Assembly (NCBI RefSeq): GCF_022012335.1 | Contig: NZ_JAKLTO010000005.1 | Location: 1-64,000 of the forward strand | DNA length: 64,000 bases | From: Flavobacterium sp. SM15 | Lineage (GTDB): Bacteria > Bacteroidota > Bacteroidia > Flavobacteriales > Flavobacteriaceae | Reading direction: 5' to 3' | In this document: in pieces, positions 55,234 to 64,000 of the stretch | How positions within the stretch are numbered: the first letter of the stretch is position 1 | Layout of the letters: every line of letters starts with the position of its first letter | Position numbers and translations under genes: made by a program | Notes under the pieces: model-generated | Seen by the model: only the letters and a program-made list of their open reading frames with translations | Told to the model about the DNA's origin: nothing | Database searches by the model: none

Positions 55234-56057
55234 TGATAGGTATAAGTGTAAGTGTCTGAAATAGTTCCGTTTCGTTTTTTTGTCTTTGTCAGTGGGAAAC
55301 CCGAACTATTTAAAGTATAAGTAAATTCTTGCGTTTCGCCTGAAGTACTTATTTCAGAGATTAATTCGGTTGTCAATTCATCACAACCATCGTCTAAACT
55401 GTTGTTAAACAATACGGAGTTTGGAAGGTAAGATCCGAAAACATTTTGTAAAGGAAACGGCTGACTTCCTGTTGAATTGTAACTGTAAGTATAAGTTGTA
55501 GAATAACTTGTTTTTGATAAAGGCTTTAAATTATTGTATTGAACACTTGTTACAACCGTTCCGTTTACAAGTTCCTTGTCTATTATTCCATTGCTGTTTA
55601 GTTCAAAGATTTTGGTTTGATCGCTTCCAGCTGGATCATAAGAACTGGTTATGGTGTTGTCTGGGTTATAAGTAAACCTTAAAATTTCAGGGTTACCTGG
55701 GCTCGCGGTGTAGATTTTTATAATGCTGCTAATTCGGTTCTGACTGTCATAGGAAATGGTGGACTCCTGTATTAGGTTTCCCGGTGCGCTGTAATCCTTT
55801 ATTTTGTTTAGTACCCCATTTGCGTTATATTGAAAATCTGTGTAACCACTCAAATTATTGTTTTCATCGTAAAACGACATTTTAGTTGGCTTCTGATTGG
55901 CGTATTCATGCACAATGGTTTCTTCAAGATCTCCGTTATCATAATAGCTTTTTTGTTCCATTTTTACCAGTTGCGAAGAAGAAGAATTACTACTTTCAGA
56001 ATCTGAACTGCAAGAAAACAAGGAAAGGCTTAAAAAAAGCAAACAGATTTTTTTCAT
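55230..56057 (-). CDS. lipoprotein with YD-like repeats
   Basis: 275 aa from the ATG at 56057; lipobox LSLFSCSSDSE (Cys about 16) and a Ser-rich linker. The rest is a series of strands like FQYNANGVLNKIKDY, ISYDSQNRISSIIKIY, LRFTYNPDNTITSSYD and IFELNSNGIIDKELV, a short-period YD/RHS-like pattern giving a beta-rich surface protein. It is 42 bp downstream of the carboxypeptidase-like-domain gene. Function unknown. Confidence 0.75.
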   Translation of the reverse strand: MKKICLLFLSLSLFSCSSDSESSNSSSSQLVKMEQKSYYDNGDLEETIVHEYANQKPTKMSFYDENNNLSGYTDFQYNANGVLNKIKDYSAPGNLIQESTISYDSQNRISSIIKIYTASPGNPEILRFTYNPDNTITSSYDPAGSDQTKIFELNSNGIIDKELVNGTVVTSVQYNNLKPLSKTSYSTTYTYSYNSTGSQPFPLQNVFGSYLPNSVLFNNSLDDGCDELTTELISEISTSGETQEFTYTLNSSGFPLTKTKKRNGTISDTYTYTYQ

Positions 56058-56099
56058 AAAATTGATTGAGGATTGTTGTCGATTTAGTTTTAACAAAGA

Positions 56100-56870
56100 T
56101 TATTTGGTTTTCTTAAGTAATTTATAATCTTCATAACAGCCTTTAATGGCATCCATAATCTGAAGATCGTTTGCGGTTTCGATAAACGCATCCGAATAAT
56201 TACATCCTTTTAAAATATCTTTGATTTCTTTTTTGTCGATTCCCAAAATGGCAGAAACGGTTTCACGGTCGTATTTTGAGGCCAGTACATTACGAATGGT
56301 TTCGTCTTTTTTAAACTCGCGCAGCTTTTTCATCTCCTTTGGTTTTTTTCCGAAAACATTGTAGAGCGCATCGGCCGGATTGGAAAGTGAACCCAATACT
56401 TTACTAACCTGTGAGGAAGAACTTCCGCCGGATTCGTAGCCGTAAGGTAAACCGGAAATACTGTAACGTTGTGCTTCGTTTAAAGCTAGTAGTTTGGTGT
56501 CTACTTCGATATAACCGGTAAGTAAATATCTTGGAATGAACACTTCTTCAAGTGCATAAGCTTTTTCAGTAAGTTTTACTTTAAAACCGGTTTTGTTTTT
56601 TATCCAGTCGGCAGAAACCCTAATTTTAATCGATTGAAACCCGATGAATGAAAAGTGAAGTGTATCGTTTACTTTGGCATCAATTTCAAACTCTCCTTTA
56701 CCATTGGAGGTGGTTCCTTTTACGGTATTAAGGTTGATGATGTTCACGTCTTTTTTAGGAAGCAGGTTTGCTTCGTTTACAACGATACCCGATATTCTTG
56801 TGTAACCTTCTTCTTGAGCAGAAGCAGTAATGGAAAGTAAGGCAAATAAAAAAACTACAAAATATTTCAT
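56100..56870 (-). CDS. exported protein with carboxypeptidase-like regulatory domain
   Basis: 256 aa. Signal peptide (MKYFVVFLFALLSITASAQ), then a CarboxypepD_reg-like beta-sandwich about 22-110 (RISGIVVNEANLLPKKDVNIINLNTVKGTTSNGKGEFEIDAKVNDTLHFSFIGFQSIKI), then a helical domain of unknown function. No plug or barrel follows, so not a TonB receptor. Possibly surface or periplasmic; common in Flavobacteriia. Confidence 0.82.
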   Translation of the reverse strand: MKYFVVFLFALLSITASAQEEGYTRISGIVVNEANLLPKKDVNIINLNTVKGTTSNGKGEFEIDAKVNDTLHFSFIGFQSIKIRVSADWIKNKTGFKVKLTEKAYALEEVFIPRYLLTGYIEVDTKLLALNEAQRYSISGLPYGYESGGSSSSQVSKVLGSLSNPADALYNVFGKKPKEMKKLREFKKDETIRNVLASKYDRETVSAILGIDKKEIKDILKGCNYSDAFIETANDLQIMDAIKGCYEDYKLLKKTK

Positions 56871-56947
56871 ACTTGTTTTTAGAATGGTCTAAAAGTACTA
56901 GATATTTTGTAGTTTCTATAAGAATTTAAAGAAAATTAACAAAAGAA

Positions 56948-58831
56948 TTAGCTTCTTCTTGGTCTTCTTTCTCTAGGTGCGTTTGAATCGGAACGACGAG
57001 GCGCTGAGCTGCTGCGTCTTTCGTTTCTAGGAGCTCTGTCATCCGAACCACTTCTTCTGTCCGAACGTTTTTCGCCTCCAAAACGGCTTTCGCCTCTTGA
57101 ACCTCTATCTCCACGTGGTGCTCTGTCACGGTCTCCGCCTCTTGAGTCTCTGTCTCTTCCTCCACCGAAGCCTCTTCTTTCACCGCGACCATTGTGGTCA
57201 CGACGACTTGAGTTGCTTCCACCGTCGTTTTTAGAAATTTCTACGTTGATGCGTCTTCCGTTTAAGTCGTATCCGTTTAATACTTCCATTACTTTAGCGG
57301 TGTGTTCTCCGTCGGTGTTGAAGAAAGAGAATCCTTCTTTAACATCTACTTTGAATACATCGTCACGACCTAAATCTAACGTTTCTTTCAAGAAATCTTT
57401 CAGCTGCATCCAATCGAAATCATCTCTTGCGCCAATGTTGATGAAATAACGAACCGGGTCTCCGGCTCTAATTTCTCTTGGTTCTGAACTTCTTTCTCTG
57501 TCGCCGCCTTGGCTTGATAAGTCGCGTTTAGATTTGTAGTACGATAAGAAACGGTTGAATTCAACAGATACCATTCTTTTTACCAATTCTTCTTTGGTTA
57601 AGTCTTGGAAAACTTCATAGATAGCCGGTAAATAGTTGTCAATTTCATGATCAACTTCCGTATCGTGAATTTTATTGGCCAAGTGTAATAGCTGGATTTC
57701 ACAGATTTCAATTCCGCTTGGGATTGTTTTTTCTTCAAACTTCTGTTTGATGATTTTTTCAATCGAATGAATCTTACGGATTTCGCTTTTCGTTACAATA
57801 ACAATTGAAGTTCCTAATTTACCTGCACGACCGGTACGGCCAGAACGGTGGTTATAGGTTTCAATTTCGTCCGGTAACTGATAGTTTACTACGTGTGTTA
57901 CGTTGTCTACGTCAATTCCACGAGCCGCAACGTCTGTAGCAACCAACATCTGAATTTGACGACCACGGAACGCTTTCATTACCCCATCACGTTGCGCTTG
58001 CGATAAGTCTCCGTGTAAAGCTGCAGCGTTGTATCCGTCTTCGATTAATTTCTCTGCAATAGATTGTGTATCACGTTTGGTACGGCAGAAAACTACAGAG
58101 AAAATATCAGGGTTAGCATCAGCCAAACGTTTTAAAGCTTCGTAACGGTCACGGGCATTTACCATGTAAAATTCGTGTGATACCGTTGAAGAACCGGAGT
58201 TTTTAGCACCAACGGTAATCTCTTGAGGATTGTGCATGAATTGTTTTGCAATTCGAGCTACTTCCTGTGGCATGGTTGCCGAGAATAACCAAGTGTTTTT
58301 TTCGTCCGGAGTGTCTGATAATATCGAACAGATATCATCATAAAATCCCATGTTTAACATTTCGTCTGCTTCATCAAGCACACAAAAGTTAATGTTTTTA
58401 ATGTTTACAAGCCCACGATTAATCATGTCTTGCATACGTCCTGGAGTAGCCACAATAATCTGTGCACCTCTTTTTACTTCACGCGCCTGCTCGGTAATGC
58501 TTGCACCACCATAAACCGCAACGGTGTGTAAGCCCTTAATGTATTTTGAATATTGTTTAATCTCGTTTGTGATCTGTAAACAAAGTTCACGTGTTGGCGA
58601 TAAAATTAAGCCTTGAGTGCTTCTGTCATCGGCGTCGATTTTCTGGATTAACGGAAAGCCGAATGCGGCTGTTTTACCTGTTCCAGTTTGTGCCAATGCT
58701 ACAATGTCTGTGTTTTGCTCCAATAGTATTGGAATCGCTTTTTCCTGTACTTCTGACGGATTCTCAAATCCTAGATCTTTAACCGCCAGCAGTAGCGATT
58801 CATTCAATCCTAATTGTTCAAATTTATTCAT
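56948..58831 (-). CDS. deaD: DEAD-box RNA helicase (DeaD/CsdA-like)
   Basis: 627 aa. All motifs visible: LAQTGTGKT, PTRELCLQI, TPGRMQD, DEAD, SAT, HGDLSQAQRD, ATDVAARGID and HRSGRTGRAG. A DbpA-type RNA-binding domain follows at about 455-530 (RYFINIGARDDFDWMQLKDFL), then a tail of some 90 residues rich in Arg, Gly, Asp and Ser, typical for RNA annealing. Roles: ribosome assembly and cold adaptation. TACTTTTG -7 box at 58853-58860. Confidence 0.96.
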   Translation of the reverse strand: MNKFEQLGLNESLLLAVKDLGFENPSEVQEKAIPILLEQNTDIVALAQTGTGKTAAFGFPLIQKIDADDRSTQGLILSPTRELCLQITNEIKQYSKYIKGLHTVAVYGGASITEQAREVKRGAQIIVATPGRMQDMINRGLVNIKNINFCVLDEADEMLNMGFYDDICSILSDTPDEKNTWLFSATMPQEVARIAKQFMHNPQEITVGAKNSGSSTVSHEFYMVNARDRYEALKRLADANPDIFSVVFCRTKRDTQSIAEKLIEDGYNAAALHGDLSQAQRDGVMKAFRGRQIQMLVATDVAARGIDVDNVTHVVNYQLPDEIETYNHRSGRTGRAGKLGTSIVIVTKSEIRKIHSIEKIIKQKFEEKTIPSGIEICEIQLLHLANKIHDTEVDHEIDNYLPAIYEVFQDLTKEELVKRMVSVEFNRFLSYYKSKRDLSSQGGDRERSSEPREIRAGDPVRYFINIGARDDFDWMQLKDFLKETLDLGRDDVFKVDVKEGFSFFNTDGEHTAKVMEVLNGYDLNGRRINVEISKNDGGSNSSRRDHNGRGERRGFGGGRDRDSRGGDRDRAPRGDRGSRGESRFGGEKRSDRRSGSDDRAPRNERRSSSAPRRSDSNAPRERRPRRS

Positions 58832-58852
58832 TATGTATTTTTAAATTGGGTG

Positions 58853-58860
58853 CAAAAGTA
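58853..58860 (-). promoter_or_regulatory. candidate -7 box of deaD
   Basis: TACTTTTG on the minus strand, 21 bp before the start codon; no clear -33 box. Confidence 0.4.
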
Positions 58861-59007
58861 CTGTTAATTATCGAGACTAACTAATGAAAAAACTTTATTT
58901 GTGAATTTATTAGTATTTGATAATCAGTAAATTAGAAAAAAACGAAGAATAAAAGTTTGAGGATTTGAGGGTTTTTACGTCGTTTTGCTGAGGATTTGTT
59001 AATGAAA

Positions 59008-59586
59008 TTATGCGTTTTGAAGGAAGGAAATTAGCTGTTTTACGGCTTTTCCGCGGTGGCTGATGGATGATTTTTCTTCCATGGAAAGTTCTGCGAAAGT
59101 GGTAGTGTAGTTATCTGCAACAAAAATGGGGTCGTAGCCAAAACCATTGGTTCCGCGTTTTTCGTTAATAATATTTCCGTTGATGATTCCGGTAAATAAA
59201 TGCTGTTCACTATTCATATTCAGAGCGATAACGGTTTTGAAATTTGCTTTTCTATTGGATTCGTTTAGAAGTTTTTCCAACACTTTGTTCATGTTGTCTT
59301 CATCATTGCGCTGCAAACCGGCATAACGTGCAGAGTAAACCCCCGGCTCTCCGTTTAAGGCGTCAATTTCTAAGCCGCTGTCATCGGCAAAACAAGCATA
59401 ACCATAATGTTCGGTAACGTAATTGGCTTTTAGGATCGCATTTCCTTCAATGGTATCAGCAGTTTCTGGAATATCAACATCACAGCCAATATCTTCTAAG
59501 CTAAGAATTTGAATATCAGTAGGAACCAATTGTTGGATTTCTTTGATTTTGTTTTTGTTGTTGGAGGCGAAAACGAGTTGAAGCAT
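59008..59586 (-). CDS. rdgB: XTP/dITP diphosphatase (RdgB/HAM1)
   Basis: 192 aa. House-cleaning enzyme hydrolysing dITP/XTP. Opening MLQLVFASNNKNKIKEIQQL, catalytic region YACFADDSGLEIDALNGEPGVYSARYAG, and C-terminal GFGYDPIFVADNYTTTFAELSMEEKSSISHRGKAV. TAATTTTG box at 59610-59617. Last core gene before the accessory segment. Confidence 0.97.
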   Translation of the reverse strand: MLQLVFASNNKNKIKEIQQLVPTDIQILSLEDIGCDVDIPETADTIEGNAILKANYVTEHYGYACFADDSGLEIDALNGEPGVYSARYAGLQRNDEDNMNKVLEKLLNESNRKANFKTVIALNMNSEQHLFTGIINGNIINEKRGTNGFGYDPIFVADNYTTTFAELSMEEKSSISHRGKAVKQLISFLQNA

Positions 59587-59689
59587 GTGCTCTTTTATTT
59601 GATTTGTTGCAAAATTATAATTTTTAGTTTTAAGTTCTAAATTTATAATTTTAAGTTTTTTTTCTTACTTAAAATCAGGAATTTACGAT

Positions 59690-60530
59690 GGTAATGTATC
59701 AAACTTAGTGATACGCCAATTATAAACACCTAACAATTTAATAATCAGTAATTATCAAAAGGTTAAAGCAAAAATATGGGCAAATACAAAGCCCATCTTT
59801 TTTATTTGTTATTGTCTTAAATCGAAGCTAATGAAGCTGAGCGAACCTTTGTGTATCAGAATTAGTGATAAAATTAAATGTATTAAATGTTCTAGTTTTT
59901 CAGTCATTAAAAACGGTAAAACTAAAAACCAAAAGCAACAATATTATTGTAAAAACTGTGGTAAGCGGTTTATAGAATTTTACAGTTATAAAGCGTATAC
60001 TCAAGAAATCAATAGCCAGATTACCACTTTTATTAAGGAAGGACTTGGTATCAGGAGCTGTGCTAAAATATTAAAAATTTCCACAACTACATTATTTAAA
60101 AGAATACTATTGATTGCTTCATCAATTAAGGCTCCACCAATCTTAAAAGGTTGCAAATATGAAGTAGACGAGTTGTGTACTTACTTTAGGAAATAAAGCA
60201 AACAAGATTTGGATAGTCTATGCTTTAGAAAGGAAATCAAAAAAAGTAGTAAGTTTTAATATTGGAAAACGAACTAATAAAACAATAAGTAAAGTTATAG
60301 ATGTTTTAAAGCTTTCTAGTGCTAAAAAAATCTTTACAGACAGGTTACAAAATTATCGAAGTTTGATTGAAAGCAAGATACATTCGGTTAAACGTTATGG
60401 TACTAACTATATTGAACGTAAGAACTTAACTTTAAGAACTCATTTAAAGCGTTTAAACAGAAAAACAATTTGTTTTGACAGAAGTCTTAGTGTTACTGCT
60501 GCTGTGCTTAAAATTTATTTTTTGGGGTAG
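59690..60530 (+). mobile_element. IS1-family insertion sequence, right end degraded
   Basis: The left end starts GGTAATGTATCAAACTTAGTGAT at 59690 (given in two parts: GGTAATGTATC, AAACTTAGTGAT), matching the E. coli IS1 left terminal repeat at about 17 of 23 positions. The transposase region covers 59831-60530. No matching right repeat (ending CATTACC) is present after the gene, so the right end is lost or diverged, and mobility is doubtful. Confidence 0.7.
59831..60530 (+). pseudogene. IS1-family transposase, frame-shifted
   Basis: The first frame (59831-60196, 121 aa) holds a zinc-ribbon (CIKCSS ... YYCKNCGKRF), a helix-turn-helix (RSCAKILKISTTTLFKR) and the first catalytic Asp (VDELCTY), then stops. 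The +1 frame continues from about 60189 to 60530 (GNKANKIWIVYALERKSKK ... FTDRLQNYRSL ... GTNYIERKNLTLRTHLKRLNRKTICF), giving the second Asp and the Glu of the DDE triad. The joint is TAC TTT AGG AAA; one base too many. Classical IS1 uses a -1 shift in an A-run, not +1, so this is most simply a one-base insertion; TTT-AGG could also favour a +1 slip. Confidence 0.75.
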
Positions 60531-60897
60531 TCTGAAGTCTTTTTTTTTAATCATTTTGCATTATTTTAAAAGTTCTTTGTGTTTTGTGGTTAATTAAAGT
60601 TTAGATATTCAATTTTTTTACATTAATGTTTTTATTATTATAGATATGATTAATTTTTTAACATTTTAAGTTTCTTATAATTGTATTTTCTTAAATAGGA
60701 TTAATCTATTTTTTTTATGCATTGCATCATTTTTTTTGTAGCCTTTTGATTTTTATAGGATTATAAAGTGATTTGATTTTATTTTTTTGTGATAATTTTT
60801 AAAAAAAAATAAAAATTAGTAAGTTTTTTTTTGTAAAAAAGAGTTAATATTGCACTTGTTTTTTACATAGAATATTAATTTTTCCCTTAAAATACAT
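60531..60897. other. very AT-rich intergenic region
   Basis: 367 bp dominated by T- and A-runs. No gene, no terminal repeat of the IS, no tRNA or clear promoter; TAATATTG at about 60845 is a poor -7 match. Probably the leader of the surface-protein operon. Confidence 0.4.
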
Positions 60898-62847
60898 ATG
60901 GAAAAAAAAGCTAAACTATTATTTTTAGTGCTGTTTTTACAGCATGTTTTGTATTCTCAGTCACCTGGAAATGTTAAAGGATGTGGAGTGTGGATTAAAA
61001 ATATATCTACAATTGAAGATGTTGTTTCTGGAAGAGAGAAAAATAATAAAAAGAAAAGTCATGTTTTATTGAATGATTTGAATTTCAACAGCGCTATTGA
61101 TTTTTCAAAAGAAAATCAAATCATTTTAGAAAAAGGGATCCTTAAAAATAGATTTACCATATTCATGGTTTATAAATCAAATGATCAAAAAGAAAAATCT
61201 ATTTTGTCAGCAAAAGCAGGTAATGATAATTTGAGTATAACCACAAAAAAAATTTCTAACTCAGGAAAGATAGATTATCAAAAAAGTATCCCAGATAATG
61301 GAGTTATCCTAAGTTATTATTCTAGTGCAAATGTCTCCAACTCAAATTTAAAATTTATGTATTTAGGAGTTGAAAAAGATTCAATTTCTAAAGATGTAAA
61401 AACTTCAATTTTAGAGTTTATATATTATCCCAGAGTGTTAAATTTTATTGAAAGGCAAAAAATAGAAACTTATTTATCTATTAAGTACGGAGTTTCTTTA
61501 GACGGTGAAAAAGATTATTTAAACCATAAAGGAGAAAAGATATGGGATTTTAAAGCCAATAAAGAGTTCAATAACAGAGTAACAGGAATTGGAAGAAATG
61601 ATTTAGCAGGCTTGAATCATAAGCAATCAGGTAATTCTAAGAAAGATGGTATTTATATCAGTTTTGGAGAAAAGATTGATACTCTAAATGTTTTAAACCA
61701 AACATTTGTAGGTAATTATACTTATTTAATGTGGGGGGATAATGGTAAGAGTATTAAATTTCAAAATAATAAAGACACTTCTGAACCGGTTTCAAAAATG
61801 GAGAGGTTATGGAAAATTCAAAAGATATCTCAAAAAGATAGTTTAAAAACGACATTACTTTTAAATACAGAAGAATTTAAAAACCAATTGCAAGACAAGT
61901 ATTCAAAAGTTACTAACAATGAGAAAAATAAAGTTAAAGAACGATTTTGGCTTGTAATTGACCGTGATTTTGAAAATGAATTTGATTATTTAAATTCCGA
62001 ATACATTAAAGGAGATAGTATCTCTGGAAAAGAGTTACTTTTTAAAAATATAATCTGGAGCAACCTTCAAGATAAAAATGTTGCGTTCACCTTTGTTAAA
62101 GCACCTGAACTATTTTTTAATTATGAAACTGAAGCCAAAGATTGTAATTCATTGGCTAATGGTAAGATTAATTTGAATATCCATGGAGGTGTTGCCCCGT
62201 ATAAAGTTAGCCTTGAGAAAGAAGGTAAAACTCTTTTTTCATCTTATTATAATAATAGTGAAATAACAATTGATAATGTTTTAAGTAGTATAAATTACAA
62301 TATTATTGTTAGAGATAAGAATGGACAGATTTATTTAAAACCTTTAATCATAAATTCATTCGATGCTATTACTTGTGAACTTGCTTCGCAATGGTATTTG
62401 AATCAGGAAAACCAAGTTTTGATCAAACCAATTTTAAATAGTTCAGATCAAACCAGATTTGAATGGATAAAAGAGAATAAAATACTTTCAAAAGAAAATC
62501 AATTCACAGCTGTTGAAGTTGGTGATTATGTTTTAAAAGTATTTAACAATAGAGGTTGTGAAAAGGAAATCAAATTTAATGTTGGTGACTCATCTGAAAA
62601 AGACAATTGGGTGCTCTATCCAAATCCTGTAAATAAAGAAGGAGAATTTACTATCGCTTTTAATCTGAAAAATGAAACTCCGATTTCGATTACTTTTTTC
62701 GATATGAATGGTAAAAAAATTAAAACCACAAGTCTTGGAAAGGTTACAGAATATTTATATAAGGATTCAATCAATATTAGTGGTACTTATATGATTCTAT
62801 TATCAATAGGAGAAAAAACGGAGTCGGTAAAATTAATTGTAGAATAA
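60898..62847 (+). CDS. T9SS-exported surface protein with DUF8202-like domain
   Basis: 649 aa. Signal peptide (MEKKAKLLFLVLFLQHVLYSQ). A LamG-like region (FTIFMVYKSNDQKEKSILSAKAGN; LEFIYYPRVLNFIERQKIETYLSIKYGVSL) is followed by a segment typical of large flavobacterial surface proteins (FNNRVTGIGRNDLAGLNHKQSGNSKKDGIYISFGE; YTYLMWGDNG), an SprB-like strand (LNIHGGVAPYKVSLEKEGKTLF) and a type A T9SS sorting domain (WVLYPNPVNKEGEFTIAF ... GTYMILLSIG) at about 570-649. It should be displayed or released through T9SS. The next gene begins 14 bp after the stop. AT-rich codon use differs from the core genes. Confidence 0.8.
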   Translation: MEKKAKLLFLVLFLQHVLYSQSPGNVKGCGVWIKNISTIEDVVSGREKNNKKKSHVLLNDLNFNSAIDFSKENQIILEKGILKNRFTIFMVYKSNDQKEKSILSAKAGNDNLSITTKKISNSGKIDYQKSIPDNGVILSYYSSANVSNSNLKFMYLGVEKDSISKDVKTSILEFIYYPRVLNFIERQKIETYLSIKYGVSLDGEKDYLNHKGEKIWDFKANKEFNNRVTGIGRNDLAGLNHKQSGNSKKDGIYISFGEKIDTLNVLNQTFVGNYTYLMWGDNGKSIKFQNNKDTSEPVSKMERLWKIQKISQKDSLKTTLLLNTEEFKNQLQDKYSKVTNNEKNKVKERFWLVIDRDFENEFDYLNSEYIKGDSISGKELLFKNIIWSNLQDKNVAFTFVKAPELFFNYETEAKDCNSLANGKINLNIHGGVAPYKVSLEKEGKTLFSSYYNNSEITIDNVLSSINYNIIVRDKNGQIYLKPLIINSFDAITCELASQWYLNQENQVLIKPILNSSDQTRFEWIKENKILSKENQFTAVEVGDYVLKVFNNRGCEKEIKFNVGDSSEKDNWVLYPNPVNKEGEFTIAFNLKNETPISITFFDMNGKKIKTTSLGKVTEYLYKDSINISGTYMILLSIGEKTESVKLIVE

Positions 62848-62861
62848 TTTAATAAGAACTT

Positions 62862-64000
62862 ATGTCTAACATAAAAAAAGATTTTAACAATAATAATTAT
62901 TTAGGATTAAATAAAACTTTGGTTAAAGCGGTAAATCAGATAATGCTTTTTTCCATTCTTCATAGTTCTGTTGTGTTACCTGCTCAAGAACTTGTTTTAG
63001 CCTATAATTCGATTGAGAAAACAAAAAATGAGAAAAAATATGATTTGAATACTCCATCAAAAGCTAATATAGATACTCGAGGGGAGGGTTCAAACAATAA
63101 TAATGCCTTTTCAAGTACAGTCCCAGTTAATAATTCAGTCTTAGATAGTAAAGTTAAACAAGTATATAAGGATGAATCGGTTTTTGTTTCTGATATAAAT
63201 GAAGGGGTTATAGGCTATTCAACAGTTTTACCGGTTGATGATCCTTCAGATAACTTATTTAAAATCAATATTAGTTCATTGCCAAAGCAAGGCGATAAGG
63301 TTTTTCTTAAATATGAATTGTATGGTGTTAGTGATAAAAATGCAGTGGCAAGAAGTATTAATGATCGCTTGTCTGTAGGAGGCTATGAAGTATCACCTAA
63401 TCAGTCATGGAGTTCTCAAACTGAAGAAATTGATTTTAAGTGGTTAAAAGTAGGAGAGAATAAAATTTTATTCACAACACCTGAGGGTGCAAATTATTTC
63501 TATAAAATTAAGAATCTGAAAATTCAAGTTGAACGAAATAAAACAAATAGAGTAAATTCAAAAGTAGTTTTACAGGATTTTGATATCAAATCAGTTAAGA
63601 ATAATAAAATTTATATTAAAGGTTTTGTAAAAGCTATTCCACAAGGAAAATTGATAGTTGAGGTAGAAAATAAACCTTTACATGTTCAATCAGAAGAATT
63701 TGAAGGTTTTGTAGAATTAACAGAAAAAGCAAAAAATAATAAGTTTGTTGTTGTTAGAGCATATGATGATAATGGTTTTTTAGGACAGGAAATTTTATCA
63801 ATAGAAAATAATTTAAAACAAGCTAAAACAATTTATGAAATAGAAGGCTTAAAATCGTTTAATAAATTAAATTTTAAAGCTCTAGAGAAAAATAGTTTGT
63901 CACTACCGGGAGTCTCAATTGAAGTTGCTGACAGTGCGCTCTTATACAATAGAGAGCTTTCAATTACAGAGTTAAGACATATTGATATTGCTCCACTTGG
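62862..64000 (+). CDS. N-terminal part of a large exported protein (RHS/YD-type suspected), runs off the window
   Basis: An open frame from the ATG at 62862 to the window end, 379 codons without a stop. The N-terminus is long and polar (about 28 residues) before a hydrophobic stretch IMLFSILHSSVVLPAQ, a signal-peptide-like layout. Beta-rich domains follow (FKINISSLPKQGDKVFLKYELYGV; FKWLKVGENKILFTTPEGANYFYKIKNLKIQVE; YIKGFVKAIPQGKLIVEVENKP). The last visible part LPGVSIEVADSALLYNRELSITELRHIDIAPL resembles the ZU5-like segment at the start of giant RHS or Tc-toxin-like proteins of Bacteroidota. The RHS part itself is not visible. Probably co-transcribed with the T9SS protein. Confidence 0.65.
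   Translation, partial: MSNIKKDFNNNNYLGLNKTLVKAVNQIMLFSILHSSVVLPAQELVLAYNSIEKTKNEKKYDLNTPSKANIDTRGEGSNNNNAFSSTVPVNNSVLDSKVKQVYKDESVFVSDINEGVIGYSTVLPVDDPSDNLFKINISSLPKQGDKVFLKYELYGVSDKNAVARSINDRLSVGGYEVSPNQSWSSQTEEIDFKWLKVGENKILFTTPEGANYFYKIKNLKIQVERNKTNRVNSKVVLQDFDIKSVKNNKIYIKGFVKAIPQGKLIVEVENKPLHVQSEEFEGFVELTEKAKNNKFVVVRAYDDNGFLGQEILSIENNLKQAKTIYEIEGLKSFNKLNFKALEKNSLSLPGVSIEVADSALLYNRELSITELRHIDIAPL

Noticed and set aside
57000..57200. recombination or repeat element
   Set aside because: The repetitive look comes from Arg/Gly/Asp codons of the helicase tail.
56926..57222. 98-aa minus-strand frame rich in Glu/Val
   Set aside because: It is another reading frame of the Arg/Gly-rich tail of the RNA helicase.
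60540..60580. right terminal repeat of the IS1 element
   Set aside because: AATCATTTTGCATTA only loosely resembles the expected end; the alignment needs several gaps.

Overview
The window looks like chromosomal DNA of a Flavobacterium-type member of the Bacteroidota. It is AT-rich and carries secreted proteins with a type IX secretion (T9SS) C-terminal sorting domain, a TonB-dependent receptor with an N-terminal carboxypeptidase-like domain paired with a DUF4249 lipoprotein, a PUR-alpha-like DUF3276 protein, monomeric NADP-isocitrate dehydrogenase, a long-form NusB, and repeated promoters of the Bacteroidota type (TTG - about 19 bp - TAnnTTTG). No rRNA, tRNA or CRISPR was seen.

Layout. 0-3 kb: two overlapping TPR genes, the first fused to an AraC-type DNA-binding domain, the second without one, then a candidate small RNA. 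3.4-9.6 kb: three secreted-protein genes followed by a LytS-like TPR histidine kinase and LytTR response regulator. Two 21-bp-periodic ATTCGT arrays lie upstream of the secreted-protein units and are good candidates for the regulator's operators. 9.9-17 kb: sucC, small genes, a prolyl oligopeptidase and uvrB. 17-24 kb: a minus-strand run of thioredoxin, ApbE flavin transferase, DUF4266 Gly/Cys-tailed lipoprotein and DUF3570 outer-membrane barrel, which resembles an envelope redox or metal maturation cassette; thiamine diphosphokinase and a TonB receptor/DUF4249 pair lie beside it. 24-29.7 kb: icd, rplS, trmD and a methyltransferase/acetyltransferase group. 29.8-41 kb: MFS transporter, fused cyclophilin-FKBP, c-type cytochrome lipoprotein, glutamate synthase-like protein, CsaA, ABC exporter and leucine dehydrogenase. 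41-48 kb: nusB-DUF1573-yajC, pepT, pyrD, HMG-CoA lyase and guaB. 48-52 kb: a CPA2 antiporter and purB, separated by 603 bp holding eight 43-bp tandem repeats with helically phased ACGT boxes. 52-59.6 kb: an ECF sigma/anti-sigma pair with a cysteine-free sirtuin, trmH, deaD and rdgB.

59.7-64 kb is an accessory-looking segment, visibly more AT-rich than the rest. It starts with a decayed or frameshift-dependent IS1-family element, then a T9SS cargo protein, then the first 379 codons of a large exported protein that runs off the window and resembles the start of giant RHS/YD-type surface proteins.

The strongest unexplained signals are the paired LytTR-like operator arrays (5.43-5.48 and 6.81-6.84 kb) and the phased 43-bp repeat array (50.48-50.83 kb). 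All functional calls come from reading motifs in the translated sequence; no database search was run.
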